Source: an uncultured Rickettsiales bacterium (GTDB lineage Bacteria > Pseudomonadota > Alphaproteobacteria > RF32 > CAG-239). From it: 50,094 nt of DNA. Where the stretch lies: assembly GCA_900551865.1 (NCBI GenBank), contig URXV01000010.1, positions 1-50,094 on the forward strand. Reading direction: 5' to 3'. The first letter of the stretch is position 1; the number at the start of each line of letters is the position of its first letter. This document shows, piece after piece, positions 14,953 to 21,072 of the stretch. The notes below the pieces were generated by a model. It made no database searches and was not told where the DNA came from. It saw only the letters and a program-made list of their open reading frames with translations. Both the position numbers and the translations under genes were made by a program.

Positions 14953-15333
14953 TCAATGACATTTTAGACAGCCATAACATATTTTCAAAATAGCCTTGTC
15001 ATAGCGCAAAGCTAATATTTGCCGAGAAACACCAAACTCCCTGCAAAGCAGTTTCCACGGAATACGATTGGCGCGCTTCCATACAAGCCGTCGTTCATCC
15101 ACCGATAAAAGCGGCAACCATACAAATATTACTTTATCATAAAGGTCTATTTGTTCCTTGTTAGGCCTAATTTTAATCGTTTTTTTATCCATAAAGATTT
15201 TTTCCTGCTCGGTATAGATAATGTCCGGTATACAACATTTATATCTCGGCGCACGAACTGCCGGTAATAAGCGGTCAACATACGCTGCACTTTCTATGTC
15301 ATTTTTGATTTTGAGGATAAGCGTATCAGTCAT
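14953..15333 (-). CDS. DUF6362-like HTH protein (126 aa)
   Basis: The pattern YVDRLLPAVRAPRYKCCIPDI, then LYDKVIFVWLPLLSVDERRLVWKRA and RIPWKLLCREFGVSRQ followed by a final helix is that of DUF6362, a small helix-turn-helix family of alphaproteobacterial phages, similar in layout to sigma region 4. It probably binds DNA and may control late genes; no direct evidence. ATG 15333 was chosen because GGAGGT lies right before it. The start is 2 nt past the stop of the replication gene, so it is the last gene of that operon, closed by a terminator. Confidence 0.72.
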   Translation of the reverse strand: MTDTLILKIKNDIESAAYVDRLLPAVRAPRYKCCIPDIIYTEQEKIFMDKKTIKIRPNKEQIDLYDKVIFVWLPLLSVDERRLVWKRANRIPWKLLCREFGVSRQILALRYDKAILKICYGCLKCH

Positions 15334-15982
15334 CTTGCACCTCCAAACTCTTGCCGAGTTTATTTTCCTCAAACTTTTCGGCACACTCTAATTCAGCGTA
15401 TGTGAGATTATTTTCCTTGCAATACCACTTCTTAACGGCCTTTTGCCAATCGAGAGCGATATATTTCTTACCATTCATCCAACAGCGTTCTTCATTCCAC
15501 CGCACAAAAGCGACCGGATCAATCGTATATCCGTTCTTCTTGGCATAGTCAGCTACTTCTTCCACGCTCGGCGCTCCGGCAAATTTTGGTTTATCCCCAA
15601 TATTCGGCTCTTTATCTATACAACCATTTTCATTATCTGATTCAGACTCTCTTTCTCTATCTCCCTTGCGGACGTTTGGCGAATTGTCTGCGACCACGTT
15701 TGTCTTTTGCTTAGCGGTCGCTTTGCGCTTGCTTGCTCCGATTTTAGCATTTTGCGCATTTATCTCACAGGTTTTACGCCAATTCTCATTCCTGATATCA
15801 ATGTCTTTTTGCAGGCTGTCAAATCGCTTTTTTTCTAACTCCGATAATTTTAATGAAACACTCCCATACAAATTAAATTCACAGAGCGCAATTATGAAAT
15901 TTGCAATCTGACTTTTCCTAAAGTTATGCACCGCCGCTAAAAAGTCCGCAGGATATAGAATGAATGAAGTTTTTTTATCCAT
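15326..15982 (-). CDS. Phage replication initiation/organiser-like protein (218 aa)
   Basis: The N-terminal 60 residues (SFILYPADFLAAVHNFRKSQIANFIIALCEFNLYG) resemble the first domain of replisome-organiser proteins of the DUF6291 type. The middle is charged and disordered. The C-terminal 80 residues (PSVEEVADYAKKNGYTIDPVAFVRWNEERCWM, LDWQKAVKKWYCKE) match the DnaT/DnaD-like tail often found at the end of phage O-type proteins, which binds DNA or helicase loader. Together these point to a primosome-loading role in prophage replication. It overlaps the previous gene (GGATAA/ATG) and has a strong SD (GGAGGCGCAA). Confidence 0.72.
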   Translation of the reverse strand: MDKKTSFILYPADFLAAVHNFRKSQIANFIIALCEFNLYGSVSLKLSELEKKRFDSLQKDIDIRNENWRKTCEINAQNAKIGASKRKATAKQKTNVVADNSPNVRKGDRERESESDNENGCIDKEPNIGDKPKFAGAPSVEEVADYAKKNGYTIDPVAFVRWNEERCWMNGKKYIALDWQKAVKKWYCKENNLTYAELECAEKFEENKLGKSLEVQDD

Positions 15983-16175
15983 TTGCGCCTCCGTCTTTAG
16001 AGGCCATCTTTATTTGCTTAATGCCTTGTATCCATTTAAGCGCCATTTGAGTGCGATGAACCTCGTTCTTGATTTGTTTTTCAAGCTTTTCTAAGGCCGA
16101 CATTTCCAAGTCAATTAAATAAATGACGGGAATTTGGCTGATTTCTTCAGTTATAAAGCTGCTACGTTTTTTCAT
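15975..16175 (-). CDS. Small prophage protein before the replication gene (66 aa)
   Basis: The product MKKRSSFITEEISQIPVIYL is mostly helical with a heptad-like segment (MSALEKLEKQIKNEVHRTQM). No family recognised. ATG 16175 with GAAAGGA upstream is the start; the frame is open further but only to a TTG that lies inside the SD region. It overlaps the replication gene and is preceded by the 51-bp element found also near 19.1 kb, suggesting shared regulation with the integration genes. Confidence 0.6.
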   Translation of the reverse strand: MKKRSSFITEEISQIPVIYLIDLEMSALEKLEKQIKNEVHRTQMALKWIQGIKQIKMASKDGGANG

Positions 16176-16206
16176 GGGTGTTCCTTTCAAAATTTGTTAA
16201 TCCAAA

Positions 16207-16257
16207 AGAAACACCCGTGAAAAATGCAAAACCGTTTCCGTTATTTTAGTTTTTTGT
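16207..16257 (-). promoter_or_regulatory. 51-bp repeated upstream element, copy a
   Basis: Contains GGAAACGGTTTTG, about 8 nt, then CACGGGTGTTTCT on the minus strand, with a T/A-rich flank. The same arrangement is at 19118-19168. GGAAAC and GTTTC give it an imperfect dyad character. It overlaps the 3' end of the sigma-like gene and lies 32 nt before ATG 16175. Confidence 0.55.
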
Positions 16258-16728
16258 GCACTTTTTCAAAAAACTTATAAATGGTCTTTTTGCTGATATG
16301 CATATCTTTGGAGATTTTATCAATGCTCTCACCTTGTAAAATTTTTTGGATAACAGCTTTTTCCTTTTCATCAGCATATGTCCATATTTTACACAACAAT
16401 GCGTGATTATTGCTTGAAGACACGGTTTCTTTAAAAAAGAAAACTCCTCTTTATCGTAGTTAGATAAGGAGGAGTATAGGAAATCGCGGCGATGGTATCT
16501 TTTCACCAATAAGTTCGTTGCATATTTTTTCAGTGCATGAACGACAAGTGCTTCGTCAGGAGGATTAGGCACGGAATAAAAGCGCTTTAAATAAAAAAGG
16601 AGAAGATCTTGTGTCAAATCTTCTCGGTCTTCATAACCAAACAATGGAGTTGATAGCAATCTCCGAACTTGCGACAAGATTGTTATTCGGACGTACTCGG
16701 GTAGTCCGTTAAAAATGGAGGGCTTCAT
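16241..16728 (-). pseudogene. Sigma-70-like phage factor split between two frames
   Basis: Frame A (ATG 16728) encodes a region 2-like part: DREDLTQDLLLFYLKRFY followed by a helical segment ALVVHALKKYATNLLVKRYH. Frame B encodes a region 4-like helix-turn-helix (EKAVIQKILQGESIDKISKD, ISKKTIYKFFEKVHKKL) ending at 16241. The change occurs at about 16430 in the run TTTTTTAAAG. Frame A otherwise continues with unrelated residues to 16246. Going one base back at this run joins the two halves into one sigma-like protein of about 160 residues. The site equals the classical -1 slippery heptamer T TTT TTA in the right phase, so programmed frameshifting is possible, but loss of one T from a T7 run explains it as well and other lesions exist in this prophage. 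Confidence 0.7.
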
Positions 16729-16765
16729 AAATAAACCTCTATAACTATTGATTAGAGGTTTATTT
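16729..16765 (-). promoter_or_regulatory. Hairpin covering the ribosome binding site of the sigma-like gene
   Basis: AAATAAACCTCT pairs perfectly with AGAGGTTTATTT (12 bp, 13 with one more A-T, loop 11 nt). On the minus-strand RNA the right arm contains the SD AGAGGT and ends at the start codon, so translation of the sigma-like gene would be closed unless the stem is opened. On the plus strand it could be a weak terminator, but no gene needs one there. Confidence 0.6.
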
Positions 16766-16886
16766 TTAAATTAAAACTTATGATGTACAATAAACTAAAA
16801 AATCATATATAAGTAGAAAACGTTTGCAGGGCTACTGCTGTAACGTAAAAAATGACAAATTGCATTGTGCAAAATGCTGTGCACAA

Positions 16887-18551
16887 TCAAGCTGTAAACC
16901 CATATTTGATACGTTGCTCACTCCATAGAATCGGAATAGCGGAATTTAATATCTTGGCTAGGGATAATGTTTTAGGGTAAACACCGTCAATAATCGCCGT
17001 AATAATATCTGGCGCAAGATATGTCAATCTCAATGTTTTTCCGACAAACTCTCGGCTTAGACCTTCTTGTTTCGCTAGTTCTTCAAGAATAATGTTTTCC
17101 TTTTTCATTTTCTCTTGCCATGCAAAAGCCTGAATTATTGACGTGTATAAGGGATTGCATTCCTCTGCTTTATATTCTTCTGGTGCAAAAAATTTAACAG
17201 ATCCGCGTTTGCGGTGTAAGTTTACACGATATATAATTTCATTAGGTGAAGAATCTTCATTGTTGGAAAACAAGTCATTTTTCATCGTTTCGTTCATTAA
17301 ACTTATAGCCAAATCTGTGTACATAATTTTGACACGATTAATGTTGACACGCACTTTTTTAATTAATAATTCAATTATGCGTCGTTGTGCCATCGTTGAA
17401 AGGCGGTGGACAAACTCACTACTGTTTTGAAGTTTGTCAATAATTTTGACATCAGCAATGTCTGGGCGTTGCAAACGAGATTGTTCAATCAGTTTGGAAA
17501 GGATTTTAGGTGAGGTGACTATATACTGAATTTTATCAAGAACAAAATTATCCATCTCTCCGGCAGGAATTGTTCCGACAGCACAATGGTCATACCCTTC
17601 TTTAACGGCTCTCACCGAAGTGTAATATTCATAGACTTTATTGTTTTTATTAGAAGTTGTTGAAATCATGGAAGTATGACAACATTCGCACTCAAGTAAT
17701 CCTTTTAATAAAGCGTGTTCTTTAAAACGAGAGGGGGGCAATCTTCCTACACGGTTTGTTTGTTTTATTTTTTGTACGTCATTGAACAATTCTTCGGAAA
17801 TAATAGCTTCATGCACGCCATTGTAAACATTGCCTTTATGCGGCACTTTTCCTATGTAATACACGTTTTTTAGCAGTTTGGAAATTCGTGCGTGATTGAA
17901 TTTTTCTTTATCTTTGGCTTGATATCCTTTGTCATTCAGCCAATCAGCCACCGCTACTTCCGATCGTAAAATAAGGTATTGTTCAAAAGCTTTGCGAACT
18001 GTTTCAGCTTCTTTTTCATTAACAATCAACTTTTTATTTATAACATCATACCCCAATGGAACAACACCGCCAAGCCACATTCCTTTCTTCTTGGATGCGG
18101 CAACCTTATCGCGGATTCGTTCAGTAATGACCTCACGTTCAAATTGCGCAAAAGAAAGCAATACATTGAGCATCAATCGTCCCATTGAATCATAGGTGTT
18201 AAAATTTTGCGTTACCGAAACAAAAGAGCATTGATTACGGTCCAGTACCTCAACAAGCTTGGCAAAATCAGTTAAGGAACGAGTTAACCTGTCAATTTTA
18301 TAAACCACAATCATATTAACAAGCCCGGCATCAACATCTTGCAATAGTCTTTGCAACGCAGGACGCTCCAATGTACCACCTGAAAAACCACCATCATCAT
18401 AGTGTGTGGGCAATAATTCCCATCCACGGTCAACTTGGCTTTTTACATAATTTTCGCCGGCCTCACGTTGCGCATCCAATGTGTTAAATTCTTTATTTAA
18501 GCCTTCGTCTGTTGATTTACGGGTATAAATAGCACATTTAATTATTGTCAT
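16887..18551 (-). CDS. Large serine recombinase / integrase (554 aa)
   Basis: The N-terminal resolvase domain is complete: AIYTRKSTDEG with the catalytic Ser13, then YDDGGFSGGTLERPALQRL, VYKIDRLTRSL and the long helix LNVLLSFAQFEREVITERIRDK. A recombinase domain follows (KGMWLGGVVPLGYD to HARISKLLKNVYYIGKV), then a zinc-ribbon-like LECECCHTSM with a later DHCAVGT. The C-terminal part carries an HTH-like segment (ELAKQEGLSREFVGKTLRLTYL). It would carry out integration and excision of the element. Its ATG overlaps the stop of the DUF2924 gene (CAATGA), a pairing typical of alphaproteobacteria. Adjacent tRNA-Lys hints at the target region, although this class often uses other sites. Confidence 0.93.
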   Translation of the reverse strand: MTIIKCAIYTRKSTDEGLNKEFNTLDAQREAGENYVKSQVDRGWELLPTHYDDGGFSGGTLERPALQRLLQDVDAGLVNMIVVYKIDRLTRSLTDFAKLVEVLDRNQCSFVSVTQNFNTYDSMGRLMLNVLLSFAQFEREVITERIRDKVAASKKKGMWLGGVVPLGYDVINKKLIVNEKEAETVRKAFEQYLILRSEVAVADWLNDKGYQAKDKEKFNHARISKLLKNVYYIGKVPHKGNVYNGVHEAIISEELFNDVQKIKQTNRVGRLPPSRFKEHALLKGLLECECCHTSMISTTSNKNNKVYEYYTSVRAVKEGYDHCAVGTIPAGEMDNFVLDKIQYIVTSPKILSKLIEQSRLQRPDIADVKIIDKLQNSSEFVHRLSTMAQRRIIELLIKKVRVNINRVKIMYTDLAISLMNETMKNDLFSNNEDSSPNEIIYRVNLHRKRGSVKFFAPEEYKAEECNPLYTSIIQAFAWQEKMKKENIILEELAKQEGLSREFVGKTLRLTYLAPDIITAIIDGVYPKTLSLAKILNSAIPILWSEQRIKYGFTA

Positions 18552-18958
18552 TGTTTACTCCCAATGTTGAAAAAATAATTGCCCGATATTTTTTTACCCG
18601 TGATTTTAAAAGCGATGGCGGATAAGCTTTTATAAAATATGCCCTCAAATTGAAATCCTGAATTTGTAACGATAACATTATACTTTTTGCCTCGATAATT
18701 TCTTATCATCCTCGTTCCAACTGGCGGCAAATTATTGTGTTGGAGCTTAATGCGCTTTTGTACCTGTTTAGCTAGTAGGAGTGTACGTATATTGTTTGGC
18801 AGTCCACCATAAGCAAGTTCTTGCATTCTGTAGGCCAATTTAAGAATGTAAAATCTTTTATTTTTCCAAATCGGCTCGCTGTCAAAATATTTTCGCCACA
18901 GCTCCTGTAATTCATTAACACTCATATCGTTTAGTCGCAAAACGTCATCTTCAACCAT
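18548..18958 (-). CDS. DUF2924 family protein (136 aa)
   Basis: The motif series LRLNDMSVNELQELWRKYFD, KRFYILKLAYRMQELAYGG and PPVGTRMIRNYRGKKYNVIV with a final SLSAIAFKITGKKISGN is that of DUF2924, a family nearly always located directly before serine recombinases in alphaproteobacterial islands. It is thought to assist or regulate the recombinase or to bind DNA; its action is not established. ATG 18958 has an ideal SD (AAAGGAGTCTGAT). It starts 1 nt after the stop of a 47-residue gene and overlaps the recombinase start, forming a three-gene unit. Confidence 0.88.
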   Translation of the reverse strand: MVEDDVLRLNDMSVNELQELWRKYFDSEPIWKNKRFYILKLAYRMQELAYGGLPNNIRTLLLAKQVQKRIKLQHNNLPPVGTRMIRNYRGKKYNVIVTNSGFQFEGIFYKSLSAIAFKITGKKISGNYFFNIGSKQ

Positions 18959-18959
18959 A

Positions 18960-19103
18960 TCAGACTCCTTTCTTGCCACAATGAATGCTTGGAAAATCGT
19001 TGTTATCCAGTCCTTTCTGCGATAAGTCGGAACTATTTTCATTATCCAATTGCTGCAGGAGTTCCGGCAGCAACAAGTCTATAATTTTTTGTATTTCTGT
19101 CAT
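18960..19103 (-). CDS. Small protein at the head of the integration operon (47 aa)
   Basis: Reading MTEIQKIIDLLLPELLQQLD and ending CGKKGV before TGA, with a near-perfect SD (GGAGGTGTTCA). Its stop is 1 nt before the DUF2924 start, so the three genes are coupled. The N-terminal half is an amphipathic leucine-rich helix. Its last third is read from DNA that is also copy 4 of the bipartite element, so either the peptide end or the DNA site is what is conserved; in the other three copies this frame contains stops. Unknown function. Confidence 0.55.
   Translation of the reverse strand: MTEIQKIIDLLLPELLQQLDNENSSDLSQKGLDNNDFPSIHCGKKGV
18979..19011 (-). promoter_or_regulatory. Bipartite prophage element, copy 4 (before DUF2924)
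   Basis: ACTGGA, 12 nt, TCCAAGCATTCATTG on the minus strand, 20 nt before ATG 18958 and inside the 47-residue gene. Gives the DUF2924-recombinase pair a possible internal promoter or operator. Confidence 0.7.
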
Positions 19104-19117
19104 TGAACACCTCCGAC

Positions 19118-19168
19118 AGAAACACCCGTGTAAAAATCAAAACCGTTTCCTTTTTTATACTTTTTTGT
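19118..19168 (-). promoter_or_regulatory. 51-bp repeated upstream element, copy b
   Basis: Same core as 16207-16257 (GGAAACGGTTTTG, 7-8 nt, CACGGGTGTTTCT), located 15 nt before ATG 19103. Probably the control region of the integration operon. Confidence 0.55.
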
Positions 19169-19424
19169 AAATTATTGATTCTAAGTGATAATAAACATAA
19201 TGCGTTCTTTTGCTCTGCAATAGAAAGAAAAAGCAGAATTTTGCTCTAAAAGAGCTTAAAACTCTGGCAAAACCTATGGGGCATTATTTTGAAATCTAGA
19301 CCCATAAAAGTATATATTTGGGGTATATTTCGGGTATTTTTAGGCAAAAATCATAAAAATGGTTATATACCAACGCCCCATTAAAAACCGCAAACCCTTA
19401 AATTTCAAGCGGTACAGAGAGCAC
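19169..19424. other. AT-rich gene-free stretch at the prophage end
   Basis: About 255 bp (about 360 from the last gene to the tRNA) without a credible gene. It holds several GGGGTATAT/GGGTATTTTT-like words around 19,320-19,340 and CAACGCCCC near 19,370. The attachment site should be here or in the tRNA end, but without the other prophage end I cannot point to it. Confidence 0.4.
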
Positions 19425-19450
19425 AAAAAAACAGAAGTAAATACTTCCGT
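19425..19450 (-). terminator. Terminator of tRNA-Lys
   Basis: Stem ACGGAAGTA / TACTTCTGT (9 bp on the minus-strand RNA with one G-U, loop 2-4 nt) followed by TTTTTTT, 12 nt after the tRNA 3' end. Confidence 0.75.
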
Positions 19451-19461
19451 TTTCCTGATAT

Positions 19462-19538
19462 TGGTAGGCGCGCAGGGATTCGAACCCTGGACCCACTGAT
19501 TAAGAGTCAGTTGCTCTAGCCAACTGAGCTACGCACCC
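19462..19538 (-). tRNA. tRNA-Lys (anticodon CTT)
   Basis: On the minus strand the gene reads GGGTGCG TAGCTCAGTTGG and ends with the T-arm GGTTCGAATCC and CCA. The acceptor stem pairs GGGTGCG with CGCGCCT (one terminal G-U and one T-G). The anticodon stem CTGAC..GTCAG-type encloses the loop CTCTTAA, giving anticodon CTT for the Lys codon AAG. CCA is encoded. Length 77 with CCA. Its 3' end faces the prophage. Confidence 0.95.
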
Positions 19539-19705
19539 ATCATCAAAATGGCACTTGCCATCAAAACTGCCGTTACTATAACCAAAAGATTTTTTTTTGC
19601 AACCCCTTTTTTTATTTTTTTTGATATTTTTTTTAATGCGCGGGCAAAAGCCTTGCAATATATTGATTCTGCGCTTATATTTCTTGTAAATTCTTGGAGA
19701 GGAAA

Positions 19706-20947
19706 ATGCATTTTTATCAGGTTGGCGGAGCTGTGCGCGATATGTTGCTGCATAAGCCCTGCCAGGACAGGGATTTTGTGGTTGCAGGCGGAACGGAAAA
19801 GGAAATGCTGGCCCTGGGTTTTAAAAAAGTCGGGAAAAGCTTTCCTGTTTTTCTGCATCCGGAAACCGGCGAAGAATATGCGCTTGCCCGCCGGGAGGTA
19901 AAGACCGGCTTGGGCCATTGTGATTTCAAATTTGAATTTACGCCGGACATTACCTTGGAAGAGGATTCTCTGCGGCGGGATTTTACCTGCAATGCGTTAT
20001 ACCGAAATCCCGATACCGGGGAGATTCTGGACTTTCATCAGGGGAGGGAGGATATTAAAAAGCGTGTTTTGCGCCATGTTTCGGAACATTTTGCCGAAGA
20101 TCCTTTGCGGGTGCTGCGGATGTGCCGGTTTGCTGCGCAGTTGGAGTTTGCCGTTGCGCCTGAAACGATGGAACTTTGTCGCCTGATGGTAGAAGAAGGG
20201 GCTCTGGCACACCTAAGCCGGCAGCGGATTTGGCAGGAAATGGAAAAGGCGCTGGGGTGCCGCGGGTTTTACCGCTTTATTTTGGTTGCGCGCGAGTGCG
20301 GTGCTTTGTCGGTGTTGCTGCCGGAAATCGGGAAATTGTGGAATGTTCCCGAACGCCGGGACTATCATCCTGAGGGAAACAGCGGGGAACATACCGTTCT
20401 GTCGCTGAAAGCCGCCGATACGGACGACGCTATGGTCAATCTGGCCGTATTGCTGCATGATGTCGGTAAAACGGCTACGGATCCGCAAAAATGGCCGTCG
20501 CATCGCGGACATGACTTGCTGGGAGAAGAAATCATCGGCCGGATAGCCGCCCGGGTGCAAATTCCTGAAGCTTATGCCGGGTTTTCCCGTTTTTGTGCCT
20601 TAAACCATATGGTGTCGCATCGTCCGCCTGCAGATGCCGCCAAAAAGCTTGCCCGGATAGCCATTGGCCTGCTTCGCTTTCACCGCCCGGACTATGTGGA
20701 GAGGTTTATTGCCGTTATGTCTGCCGATGTCAGGGGGCGGGACAAGCCTTTCAACCGTGCCGAACAGAAGAACTTTGCCGCCATTGCCGCAATGTTGGAG
20801 CGGTTTTATCAAAAAGCGTCAACCCTGCGCTTTTGCGAATATCCTGAATTCAGACAGGCTCTTGAAGCTTTGAAGGAGCATCGGATAACTCCGGCGCAGC
20901 TCAGAAGAAAAGAGGCGGAAATCCTGTTGCGGCAGGTGGAAATGTAA
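19706..20947 (+). CDS. cca: Multifunctional CCA tRNA nucleotidyltransferase (413 aa)
   Basis: The enzyme adds or repairs the 3' CCA of tRNAs. The class II polymerase head domain shows YQVGGAVRDMLLHKPCQDRDFV (GGxVRD and DxD), SLRRDFTCNALYRN and GREDIKKRVLRHV, ADPLRVLRMCRFAAQL-like EDPLRVLRMCRFAA. After residue 220 an HD domain follows (NSGEHTVLSLKAAD, LAVLLHDVGKTATD, HRGHDLLGEE) as in proteobacterial multifunctional CCA proteins, with phosphohydrolase activity. Length 413 matches E. coli Cca (412). The start is ATG 19706 (MHFYQVGG) with GGAGAGG 4 nt upstream; the upstream TTG lies in the SD and is unlikely. It diverges from tRNA-Lys. Confidence 0.95.
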   Translation: MHFYQVGGAVRDMLLHKPCQDRDFVVAGGTEKEMLALGFKKVGKSFPVFLHPETGEEYALARREVKTGLGHCDFKFEFTPDITLEEDSLRRDFTCNALYRNPDTGEILDFHQGREDIKKRVLRHVSEHFAEDPLRVLRMCRFAAQLEFAVAPETMELCRLMVEEGALAHLSRQRIWQEMEKALGCRGFYRFILVARECGALSVLLPEIGKLWNVPERRDYHPEGNSGEHTVLSLKAADTDDAMVNLAVLLHDVGKTATDPQKWPSHRGHDLLGEEIIGRIAARVQIPEAYAGFSRFCALNHMVSHRPPADAAKKLARIAIGLLRFHRPDYVERFIAVMSADVRGRDKPFNRAEQKNFAAIAAMLERFYQKASTLRFCEYPEFRQALEALKEHRITPAQLRRKEAEILLRQVEM

Positions 20948-21072
20948 TGCCCCTGTACGGCTTTTAAAATTTTATAAATTACCGGCGCTTTCTGTGCAAA
21001 TCCGATTTAATGCTTTAAAAAAAATAATATATATGTTTCAATCATCAACGGAGAACTTTATTTTTTAACTTT

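Larger units (their letters stand above)
1..19420. mobile_element. Lambda-like prophage, right part, apparently decaying
   Basis: The region holds a lambda-order packaging and head module, a replication protein, a sigma-like gene, a DNA methyltransferase and a serine recombinase, almost all on the minus strand and AT-richer than the DNA to the right. Tail, lysis and repressor genes are not present and probably lie beyond the left edge, so only one end is visible. The right boundary is placed between the small gene before DUF2924 and the tRNA-Lys terminator. I could not identify an attachment site because the partner end is missing. The large terminase, gpW, the gene at 10.6 kb and the sigma-like gene carry stops or frame changes, so it is unlikely to form particles unaided. 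Confidence 0.9.

Noticed and set aside
19462..19538. tRNA 3' end as proven attachment site
   Set aside because: The other prophage end is outside the window and large serine recombinases often do not use tRNA genes; the tRNA terminator also lies intact behind the gene.
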